A stretch of DNA of 32,124 nt, taken from assembly GCA_027296625.1 (NCBI GenBank), contig JAPUIX010000048.1, positions 1 to 32,124 of the forward strand. The letters run 5' to 3'. Below, one piece after another: positions 25,588-32,124 of this stretch; position 1 is the first letter of the stretch, and every line of letters begins with the position of its first letter. The position numbers and the translations under genes were made by a program. The stretch comes from Gammaproteobacteria bacterium. GTDB lineage: Bacteria; Pseudomonadota; Gammaproteobacteria; JAKEHO01. Below the pieces are notes generated by a model that searched no databases, was not told where the DNA came from, and saw nothing but the letters and a program-made list of their open reading frames with translations.

Positions 25588-26433
25588 TTATGGATTCGGA
25601 GATGCCATGGCAATTCCCTGGCAGCGGACCGGCGGCGAGCTTAACGTCGATACAAACTCTTCAAACATTGCGTCCGTCAAATTCTCATTCTGCATAAATC
25701 TCACGTCGACCCAATAAACTGGCGTCGCATTATAATACGGCACCACAATAGGCTTATATCCTTTGCTTTCCAGTTCCCCGAGCCTCCTATTAACGGAAGC
25801 CTGCGAAGAAAAAAGACCTAATGAAATAGCGTTTCTCAAATCGCCCTTGTTGACTAACATATAATCTTGAATATTCTGCTTCTGCAGTTCTGCGATGGTT
25901 TTCTCCGCAACCGCCCGGGACTTCATGGGTTCAAGGTATATCCAGAACAGCTTGTGGCCGGTGTCATCTGCAACGCGTCGGCGTGTAAAGGATCGTCGCT
26001 CCCGGAACCAGTCATCCACCCCGATTGCATCGCGTTCATCATCAAAAGGACCGATTGAATAACAGACTTCAACAGGAGCTACAGACTCTGTTACAGCCGC
26101 AGGCGACGCGGCAGCGTTATCAGCAGTAAGCGAATCTGTTTCGGGTGTGTCGCCCAGCGTTCTGTCCGAAGCGGACTCAGCCGCTTGTGCAAGCGGCTCA
26201 GGCATCGGCACCGATGGCGTTTGCCCATGGCGCTGATCCGCCTGAGCTATCGCCGACACAGCACGAACCTCAGGGAGTGTGTCGAATTCGCTCAATAAAT
26301 GCAGCCGCTCCACATCTGGGGGGATAGGGTCGGACTGCATCGCTTGACGCACGTCCGCTTTGACCTGCTGGTCAAATGCCCAGGCAAAATAAGCGACGTT
26401 CAACACCAATATTGATACGCACAACCACTTCAT
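25588..26433 (-). CDS. SPOR-domain membrane-anchored protein
   Basis: This 281-residue protein starts with an uncleaved-looking membrane helix (WLCVSILVLNVAYFAWAF). A long, low-complexity linker rich in Ala, Pro, Glu and Asp follows (about 50-120). The C-terminal part carries a region starting CYSIGPFDDERDA and a SPOR-like repeat with ISLGLFSSQASVNRRLGEL followed by GYKPIVVPYY. SPOR domains bind denuded septal peptidoglycan glycan strands, so a periplasmic C-terminus is expected. The ATG overlaps the coaX stop (ATGA). A SPOR gene downstream of coaX is a common arrangement in Gammaproteobacteria. The exact role is unknown. Confidence 0.8.
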   Translation of the reverse strand: MKWLCVSILVLNVAYFAWAFDQQVKADVRQAMQSDPIPPDVERLHLLSEFDTLPEVRAVSAIAQADQRHGQTPSVPMPEPLAQAAESASDRTLGDTPETDSLTADNAAASPAAVTESVAPVEVCYSIGPFDDERDAIGVDDWFRERRSFTRRRVADDTGHKLFWIYLEPMKSRAVAEKTIAELQKQNIQDYMLVNKGDLRNAISLGLFSSQASVNRRLGELESKGYKPIVVPYYNATPVYWVDVRFMQNENLTDAMFEEFVSTLSSPPVRCQGIAMASPNP

Positions 26434-27173
26434 TGGTCGCTATTTGCAATCACCGCCAATCCGTTAAGAACAAGGTCTCTATCATAGATGAATGTGTTCC
26501 CCAACAATGGCAACAGGGCTTCAGCAGAGCCACCGGTTATGATACATCTCAGGCCCGTCCCAAGGTCGCTGGCCAAATCGGCGACAATGCGATTAATAAA
26601 TGCGACCACCGCATAATAGCAGCCAGATGCGATGCCGTCGTGGGTATCACGAGCCAAGCGTGAGATACTTCCTTTCATCTTTCCTGAGATTCCGTGAGTA
26701 CGTTCAGTTAAAGCCAACTGCATCATCGTCAGGCCCGGAATGATGAGCCCACCCAGATGCTCACCACGGCCAGACAGCGCATCGATGGTAATCGCGGTGC
26801 CACAGTCAATAATACAGGTTGGCGCTTTGAATCTATGCCATGCGCCGATCAGTGCCACCCAGCGATCCACCCCCAGGCGCTGGTGCTCACGATAGCCGTT
26901 TGTTACACCAAAACTTTTACTCTGAACAGCCACAAACTCCGGTTCGATTTGCCAGATCTTAGCAGTCCAAGTACTTAGGACATTAGCTACCTGGGCGCCA
27001 GCAACATTTGACACCATGATACGTGATGGTGGAGAAAGCGCATGCCAATGCTCGTCAAGTAGCTTACTGAGATCGAGGACGTCGTACGACGCTATACCCG
27101 ATGAGGCTACCTTATCCCGTATTAGGTTCCCCCATTTGATCCGGGTATTGCCGATGTCGACTAAAAAGATCAA
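26430..27173 (-). CDS. coaX: Type III pantothenate kinase
   Basis: The enzyme catalyses the first step of coenzyme A synthesis, phosphorylating pantothenate, and belongs to the ASKHA fold. Marks are VDIGNTRIKWGNL at the N-terminus (phosphate 1), then LGVDRWVALIGAWHRF and IIDCGTAITIDAL with the catalytic Asp, GGLIIPGLTMMQLAL, and a C-terminal IITGGSAEALLPLL. Length (247) is typical of CoaX. The start is a TTG at 27173 that overlaps the birA TGA (TTGA); no ATG lies nearby. It is the middle gene of a birA-coaX-SPOR run joined by 4-nt overlaps. Confidence 0.94.
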   Translation of the reverse strand: MIFLVDIGNTRIKWGNLIRDKVASSGIASYDVLDLSKLLDEHWHALSPPSRIMVSNVAGAQVANVLSTWTAKIWQIEPEFVAVQSKSFGVTNGYREHQRLGVDRWVALIGAWHRFKAPTCIIDCGTAITIDALSGRGEHLGGLIIPGLTMMQLALTERTHGISGKMKGSISRLARDTHDGIASGCYYAVVAFINRIVADLASDLGTGLRCIITGGSAEALLPLLGNTFIYDRDLVLNGLAVIANSDQ

Positions 27174-28141
27174 GTGTGCAGTCTCAGGCTGACCTCACCG
27201 GAAGTGAAAGTCTGTACAGAACCGTTTACAGACATCATCAGCCCACCATGGGGGTCGATGCCAACGACATGTCCGACGAGCTGCTTATCTGGTAACGTCA
27301 GGGTTACCGACTGACCGCTGATCAAATCGTATTGCGCCCATTCGTCTCGAAAGCCAGCAAAACCGTGCCTCGCATAGGCTTGCAGCACGATCAGCAGATC
27401 TGAAATCAACTTAGCCGAAAGTTTGTTACGGGATACCGGAGTCTGCACAATACTCACCATATCCACCCAAGGTTGTCCGACCTCCGGCTGCGGGGTCACC
27501 GGAAACGCAACGTTTAAACCGATCCCTGCGACGACGTAACAGGGTCCCGTTGATTCACCACGCATTTCCAATAGTACCCCGGCCAACTTGCGTCCCTGCC
27601 ACATCACATCATTCGGCCACTTTAGTCCCACACCCGTGATACCGAACGCACGAAGCGTGCGCACAACCGCTACACTGCCGGCTAACGCGAGGCCTGTCAG
27701 TGCGTCAGGAAAGCTATCAAAGCACCAACCGATCGATAAACAGACGCCTGCCCCTAGAGGTGACACCCAGCAACTGCCGCGCCGGCCCCTGCCAGCTGTC
27801 TGAAACTCAGCCAAACACACATTTCCATGTGCGTGATCTAGACGATCAAGTAAGCGCTGATTGGTAGAATCCGTCTCAAAATAGATATCGATCCGAGTCA
27901 ACAGATCTCTGGCAGATGATTCAATTCCAAACAGTATCCGCTCACGATCCAGCAACTCGATCGCCCTCGCCAGACAGTATCCTTTGCCTGGCACGCCCCG
28001 CACGTCAAGACCATAACGCTGCAGCGATTTAACACGCTTCCAAACCGCAGCACGACTGATGCCTAACCGAGCTCCCAGACTTTCGCCGGAATGAAAATCG
28101 CCGTTTGCCAGTAGAGATAAAAGGTTCCAGCGCCGTTCCAT
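27170..28141 (-). CDS. birA: Bifunctional biotin-[acetyl-CoA-carboxylase] ligase / biotin operon repressor BirA
   Basis: This 323-residue protein attaches biotin to the acetyl-CoA carboxylase carrier protein and can repress biotin genes. The N-terminal winged helix is seen in GESLGARLGISRAAVWKRVK. The ligase core has TDSTNQRLLDRL, the biotinoyl-AMP loop AGRGRRGSCWVSP and KWPNDVMWQGRKLAGVL. A small C-terminal SH3-like domain ends the chain. Both the DNA-binding and catalytic domains are intact, as in E. coli BirA (321). No strong Shine-Dalgarno site precedes the ATG. It begins the run with coaX, SPOR and tRNA-Thr. Confidence 0.96.
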   Translation of the reverse strand: MERRWNLLSLLANGDFHSGESLGARLGISRAAVWKRVKSLQRYGLDVRGVPGKGYCLARAIELLDRERILFGIESSARDLLTRIDIYFETDSTNQRLLDRLDHAHGNVCLAEFQTAGRGRRGSCWVSPLGAGVCLSIGWCFDSFPDALTGLALAGSVAVVRTLRAFGITGVGLKWPNDVMWQGRKLAGVLLEMRGESTGPCYVVAGIGLNVAFPVTPQPEVGQPWVDMVSIVQTPVSRNKLSAKLISDLLIVLQAYARHGFAGFRDEWAQYDLISGQSVTLTLPDKQLVGHVVGIDPHGGLMMSVNGSVQTFTSGEVSLRLHT

Positions 28142-28263
28142 TTAACTATGATGCTTGTGTGCCACTAACTCCATCTATCAGCAAGCACTTTAGGCTGGAA
28201 TGGATTCAAGAATGCGGCAAGACCCTTCCTCTCCAGCTCCAACAAGCCATACCTCATCAAGTG

Positions 28264-28303
28264 AAAAATAAAACGACAGGCTACCCGGAAGAATAGCCTG
28301 TCG
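28264..28303 (-). terminator. Rho-independent terminator after the FHA gene
   Basis: On the minus strand a perfect 10-bp stem CGACAGGCTA/TAGCCTGTCG encloses a 10-nt loop and is followed by TTTTATTTTT. It lies 38 nt downstream of the FHA-gene stop and separates that gene from birA, which starts at 28141. Confidence 0.9.
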
Positions 28304-28341
28304 CATGTGCAACTGCCTCGTAACGTGTAAACAAGGGTCTG

Positions 28342-29439
28342 TTAACGGAAACCTTTTTGATTCCAGGTGCCGATGCCTTGTGCGACGAGCCACAGATTGT
28401 TCTCCTTCCGGCGCGGCTGAGGCAACACCCCATTTGGAATCGCGTGAACGTACTGTACTTTTCCCCCTCGTTCAGCCTTGTACATCCCCGAGTGGACCTT
28501 AACGCCTACACTACGTACAGTGGCGAATTTTAGTGCATCAACCATCTTCTCAGATCCTGACTTCTTGCCGGCTTGGATCGTTTTATCTAGATCAGGCGAT
28601 TCCTCTTCTTCTATCTCATCGACTAATATGGGTTCAGGCTTTGTTGAAACCGGCCTACCCACCTCACGGGTTTTTCCGGAAAATATCAAATCGGATATTA
28701 CAAACTCAAATTCAAACCTGTTAATACGTATTCGATCCCCATGCATCAGACGAACATCACCACTTATTTGCTGGTCATTAACATAAGTGCCATTAAGGCT
28801 TCCTCGATCGGCGATAAAGAAAGCTGATTCTTTGTATTCTATGGCAGCGTGCCGGCGACTCACGGTGCTGAATCCAACAACGATATAGTTGATATGCTCA
28901 CTATCGGTACCGGCTACACGGCCTAACATAGTTGGTTTCGCACCGAGTTCATGCCTCATCTGATTGGTAAAACCATAGGTATCGATGAGAAACGCGCGTG
29001 GCACAGATGGTCCCACTCGATCACTGACTATCGGACCTCTGTCTCTGTGCATAAGAACCAGGATGCATCCTACGAGCGAAAAAACAAATACCGTGCTGGC
29101 GACGACTATAATAATCAACCGGATCTCTTCTTCTTGTCTGAAAGCTTCTAAAGACGGTCTCGCAAACTGACTGATCACAAGCGGTTGGGCAACGTGATCG
29201 GGTAATTCAATCGTGAATGCGCGAGCTCCTCTAATCCCTGCTACCGATCCCTTGTACCACTCAATCTTGTCGTCTTCGATTGGATGATAGGCAAAGGATC
29301 GCCCACCCACGCCGTTTCCTCCCAAACCACTACTGATTACCCACATCATATCCTTCGCGAAATGGGCAGACGCCTCACCTGCAACGAAGAAACCAGCTGC
29401 TGCGAGGAGACCTAAGACGTGGGGCAATTTATTGGGCAT
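28342..29439 (-). CDS. FHA-domain membrane protein with exported N-terminus
   Basis: This 365-residue protein starts with a signal-like segment (MPNKLPHVLGLLAAAGFFVA, then GEASA). About 80 probably periplasmic residues follow. A second membrane helix spans about 108-130, with a basic HRDRG after it. A cytoplasmic FHA domain has GR (173-174), SRRH (194-197) and NGT (216-218), the phosphothreonine-binding loops. An acidic linker (EIEEEESPDLDKT) and a C-terminal region of unknown fold end the protein. ATG 29439 is chosen for the leader; the frame is open to 29697 but that part overlaps the end of sseA. The Shine-Dalgarno site is poor. No Ser/Thr kinase gene is seen in the window, so its partner is unknown. 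Confidence 0.75.
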   Translation of the reverse strand: MPNKLPHVLGLLAAAGFFVAGEASAHFAKDMMWVISSGLGGNGVGGRSFAYHPIEDDKIEWYKGSVAGIRGARAFTIELPDHVAQPLVISQFARPSLEAFRQEEEIRLIIIVVASTVFVFSLVGCILVLMHRDRGPIVSDRVGPSVPRAFLIDTYGFTNQMRHELGAKPTMLGRVAGTDSEHINYIVVGFSTVSRRHAAIEYKESAFFIADRGSLNGTYVNDQQISGDVRLMHGDRIRINRFEFEFVISDLIFSGKTREVGRPVSTKPEPILVDEIEEEESPDLDKTIQAGKKSGSEKMVDALKFATVRSVGVKVHSGMYKAERGGKVQYVHAIPNGVLPQPRRKENNLWLVAQGIGTWNQKGFR

Positions 29440-29605
29440 GAATCGCACTTTATTTATATTATGGGACACCCTATTTCTCCATACTTTGTGCTTCCCAGTC
29501 AACCACCTTAACCACTCAAGCATCTGGCTCGTAAGGGTAGGAATGCCCCCAAGCCTGCAGGGCACTTGCCCTATCCTCGTTCTTTTGCGAGATCTACCCG
29601 GATAA

Positions 29606-30439
29606 CTAATCAGTGCCGGTCGCCACACCACGCCCGGGATCCGATGACCACTCGCTCCATGAGCCGGCATACAGACGTGCATCTGGCAATCCTGCATGAA
29701 CTACGGCAAGCAGGTTATGACAGGCGGTCACACCAGATCCGCAATAGAATACTGCATCACTTATTGGAGCGCCCCTAGTCAACTTCTTTAGGCTTTGTCG
29801 CAATTTCTCAGGCGACAAAAACCGACCATCCTCCGCTAGATTATTTTTCCAGAAATAGTTGGTTGCTCCAGGGATATGTCCCGCCACACGATCAAGGGGT
29901 TCATAGTCACCCTTATACCGGGCGGATTCACGCGAATCGATGAGCAACGGAACTTCAGGCACTTCGTCGATGCTCACGAGCCATGTCGTTTGCGCCGTTC
30001 CATTAAAATTCGCCGGTGTGTTCGTCTCTCTTCCCCGTTGTGTGGGTAGGCCGGCGTCCCGCCAAGCCTGCCAACCACCATCTAATACCGCAACCCCATG
30101 GTGCCCCATGTACCGCAACATCCACCATAACCTGGCTGCAAATGCACCACATACTCCATCGTATGTGACAACCTGCTTGCCTTGCTCGATCCCGAGACGA
30201 CTAAAAAGATCACGTAACGCCTCAGACGTTGGCATTGGATGACGTCCGCGACCTGCCACAGGCGGTTCACTGAGATCATGATCCAGATGAGCAAACACCG
30301 CTTTGGGGATGTGGCTGTCAAGATATGCGTCTTCACCTACCTCCGGATTCATGAGATCAAACCGGCAATCCACAATGACCCAATCCGGATCATCCAGGTG
30401 TTGGCTCAGGCGCCTAGTATCGATTAGCGTGGTATACAT
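29606..30439 (-). CDS. sseA: Sulfurtransferase, 3-mercaptopyruvate/thiosulfate type
   Basis: This 277-residue protein has two rhodanese domains. The first, inactive one ends at GIEQGKQVVTYDGVCGAFAA and contains the LDGGWQAWRDAGLP motif. The second has DSRESARYKGDYEPLDRVAG, HIPGATNYFW and the active loop VFYCGSGVTACHNLLAV. The CGSGVTA loop is that of mercaptopyruvate sulfurtransferases (thiosulfate enzymes have CRKGVTA). Length is close to E. coli SseA (281). The enzyme moves sulfane sulfur from 3-mercaptopyruvate to thiols or cyanide in the cytoplasm. It lies upstream of the FHA gene on the same strand with 166 nt between. The upstream 286-nt gap shows nothing clear. Confidence 0.88.
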   Translation of the reverse strand: MYTTLIDTRRLSQHLDDPDWVIVDCRFDLMNPEVGEDAYLDSHIPKAVFAHLDHDLSEPPVAGRGRHPMPTSEALRDLFSRLGIEQGKQVVTYDGVCGAFAARLWWMLRYMGHHGVAVLDGGWQAWRDAGLPTQRGRETNTPANFNGTAQTTWLVSIDEVPEVPLLIDSRESARYKGDYEPLDRVAGHIPGATNYFWKNNLAEDGRFLSPEKLRQSLKKLTRGAPISDAVFYCGSGVTACHNLLAVVHAGLPDARLYAGSWSEWSSDPGRGVATGTD

Positions 30440-30725
30440 TTCTCACTAGACAGTAGCCACTATATCGAGCGGGAATAGGCTGTAAGGCCATTATATGATG
30501 GGTCGATTGTAAATCCCACGAGCTTTGTTATGGAAAATCTATCAAGCTACTGTATTTAAAACACATTTCTTGCCAAGCTCAAGCCCGTTTAAGACTGGAT
30601 AAAGAGCGATGACACTGGCGGGAGTCCCAAAGAACAGAAGACCTGATTGAATTCTAGACCAAACCGGGGCAGCTCGCTGCTCTACTGATCGGATGACTTA
30701 TTGTTGCAAGTTTTTCGACCGGCGC

Positions 30726-31691
30726 CTAAGCCGCAGATCCACCAAATTGCTTTATCAACCGAACAACATCGTCGGGGGCGTCCAGGGACATAAAATGACC
30801 CGCGTCCTTCACGATTGTCATCTCGGCTCCCGGAATCGTCTTTTGATTTGCATCGCGCTCGTCAGGCCGTGACCAGTCGTGCTCACCATAGACCAAAAGT
30901 ACAGGCACCTTAATCTGCCCATATTCAGCCCGCGCATCATCCCAGCCACTAGCGTTTCGTATCACGGAAATAAAGGCCTCATAGTGGCCTGGTCGACAAC
31001 CAACTTCGAACATTTCTTTTTTAAATTCGGGCGGCAAAGCTTCAGGGTACGCAACGCCTCCTTCCAGGATCTTCTCCTCTACCATTGGGTTACGTAAACG
31101 CATTACTGTTGGTCCAATGATAGGAACATGGCTCAACGAAAAAATAAGGTTCGCGACCGCCGAGCTTCGCTGGATGCCACGCCCCTTGGCATAATCATAG
31201 GGGTTAATCGAAATAACCTTCTTCACACGCGGATGCTGATGTGCCGCGAGAATCAAAGAAATGGAACCGCCGATCGAGATGCCCGCCACGATCGCATCGT
31301 TCACGTCCACCTTATCCAGAAATCCTGCTACCGCATGGACAAAAACTTCCGGCTTATACTCCACCTTTGGGATATCCGAGAATCCGTGCCCGGGATAATC
31401 AAGGGCATAAACCTTAAACTGTTTCGAGAGTTCTGGAATCACCTTCTGAAAGATGTCGAGTTGCGTGCGAAGCGTATGTAACAACACCAACGTCGGGCCA
31501 GTTCCCACCGTGATATACCGGAGCCTGACGCCATCAACGTCTACATATGCGATGCGAATCTTCGGATCCCATTTAAGCGTTGTCGGTATCTTTGGTGCAG
31601 AACGCATGGCTTCCACAAGGTAGGACACTACTACCAATATAATCAGAAAAACGAGAAGGCCTACGACAACAATTGCCCACGTGTTACTCAT
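30726..31691 (-). CDS. Membrane-anchored alpha/beta hydrolase
   Basis: This 321-residue protein has an N-terminal membrane helix (about 6-29) followed by a typical alpha/beta hydrolase fold. The oxyanion region is LVLLHTLRTQ (no HG pair, instead HT). YALDYPGHGFSD leads to the nucleophile elbow AGISIGGS (GxSxG). The acid is probably in VYGEHDWSRPDERD, and the catalytic His lies in KDAGHFMSLDAPD. All three catalytic residues appear present. The substrate is unknown; related enzymes are esterases, lipases and epoxide- or haloalkane-type hydrolases. GGGAGGGG lies about 6 nt before the ATG. It follows the HtrA-type gene after 75 nt on the same strand and may share its transcript. Confidence 0.85.
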   Translation of the reverse strand: MSNTWAIVVVGLLVFLIILVVVSYLVEAMRSAPKIPTTLKWDPKIRIAYVDVDGVRLRYITVGTGPTLVLLHTLRTQLDIFQKVIPELSKQFKVYALDYPGHGFSDIPKVEYKPEVFVHAVAGFLDKVDVNDAIVAGISIGGSISLILAAHQHPRVKKVISINPYDYAKGRGIQRSSAVANLIFSLSHVPIIGPTVMRLRNPMVEEKILEGGVAYPEALPPEFKKEMFEVGCRPGHYEAFISVIRNASGWDDARAEYGQIKVPVLLVYGEHDWSRPDERDANQKTIPGAEMTIVKDAGHFMSLDAPDDVVRLIKQFGGSAA

Positions 31692-31766
31692 AATCTACCC
31701 CTCCCATCGTCCAATATTAATGTAAGCACCTCGGAGATAACTAAGGAGTCATGGTCTGTGACATGT

Positions 31767-32124
31767 TTACTGCTCGTCTGGAATCACCCTGATTTCCCGT
31801 TCCCTACCACGGCGTACTACGCTGAGCATCACAGGTGTACCACTCGACCAATCCGTAAGTATGCGATGAATGTCGTCCACCGTCGCAATAGGCTGCCCAT
31901 TGACCGCGATGATCACATCGCCCTCGCGCACCCCACCTTGATGCGCAGGCCCCTGTTTCTCAATCGAGAGCACCTCCACTGCCGTATCGCCCCGTGGCCC
32001 CAAATGACGTTGGAGCCGACGACTGATCGGCCGGGACTGTGCTATGACACCCAGATACGCACGCCGGACTTTGCCACGGGTGATTAACTCAGCCACGACC
32101 CATTTGGCGGTATTGACTGGTACC
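31767..32124 (-). CDS. HtrA/Deg-type protease, C-terminal PDZ domain (5' end outside window)
   Basis: The frame is open from the right window edge to TAA 31767-31769. It gives about 119 residues that begin VPVNTAKWVVAELITRGKVR, the linker after the trypsin-like protease domain of DegQ/DegS/HtrA proteins. A PDZ domain follows: RAYLGV, then GPAHQGGVREGDVIIAVNGQ, DDIHRILTDW and PVMLSVVRRG. One PDZ domain and a short end (VIPDEQ) suggest a DegS-like or single-PDZ form, but the catalytic triad lies outside the window. Confidence 0.85.
   Translation of the reverse strand, partial: VPVNTAKWVVAELITRGKVRRAYLGVIAQSRPISRRLQRHLGPRGDTAVEVLSIEKQGPAHQGGVREGDVIIAVNGQPIATVDDIHRILTDWSSGTPVMLSVVRRGREREIRVIPDEQ

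Noticed and set aside
1-32124. CRISPR arrays, insertion sequences, integrases or phage genes
   Set aside because: No regularly spaced repeats, transposase or integrase motifs, or terminal inverted repeats were found on reading both strands; the metal island therefore has no visible mobility gene here.

Overview
The window looks like a stretch of gammaproteobacterial chromosome. It carries a ubiquinone pathway pair (ubiC-ubiA), the block gmk-rpoZ-spoT-ridA-recG with yicC and rph diverging upstream, and birA-coaX-SPOR protein-tRNA-Thr. These arrangements are typical of Gammaproteobacteria. The genus cannot be read from the sequence. Base composition looks balanced, near half GC by eye, with no obvious break.

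Region 1 (1-4800) is an accessory metal-resistance segment. It opens with the end of a cupredoxin gene. Next come fossils of an older operon: the C-terminus of a thymidine phosphorylase-type gene, overlapping by ATGA the first codons of a ribose-phosphate pyrophosphokinase-like gene. A broken second copy of a glutaredoxin-like gene follows. Then, on the minus strand, lies a non-canonical mercury (mer) cluster. It has a classical MerR operator with a 19-bp spacer, merR with the three Hg(II)-binding cysteines, a thioredoxin-fold/MerC-like membrane fusion, a small six-cysteine thioredoxin-fold protein, a tandem YHS-like protein with 11 cysteines, and a MerA-like flavin disulfide reductase. The reductase lacks both the usual N-terminal metal-binding domain and the C-terminal cysteine pair. 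A ynfA gene sits upstream.

Region 2 (4800-13400) is a loose set of redox and signalling genes: a three-heme cytochrome c lipoprotein, a membrane GGDEF-EAL protein, diacylglycerol kinase, a PilZ protein, an unrecognised 103-aa protein, a ferredoxin-NADP reductase, a PQQ-type sorbosone dehydrogenase-like protein and a zinc alcohol dehydrogenase. Two CRP-type palindromes, one a perfect match to the core consensus, lie before the GGDEF-EAL gene and between the PilZ and 103-aa genes. They suggest a shared c-di-GMP/CRP regulatory unit.

Region 3 (13400-25400) is housekeeping. hemW, rdgB and rph run leftwards. yicC, gmk, rpoZ, spoT, ridA, recG, ubiC, ubiA and an M14-family peptidase-like gene run rightwards, several with overlapping ends. 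The M14-like protein has Lys where the third zinc-binding His is expected.

Region 4 (25400-32124) runs leftwards. birA, coaX and a SPOR gene are joined by 4-nt overlaps and followed by tRNA-Thr(TGT). Upstream lie a membrane FHA protein with a strong intrinsic terminator, an SseA-type sulfurtransferase, a membrane-anchored alpha/beta hydrolase and the PDZ end of an HtrA/Deg-type protease.

The best candidates for something new are the cysteine-rich mer variant with its flanking fossils, and the CRP-linked GGDEF-EAL/PilZ/103-aa group. Functions rest on motif recognition by eye; no database search was run.
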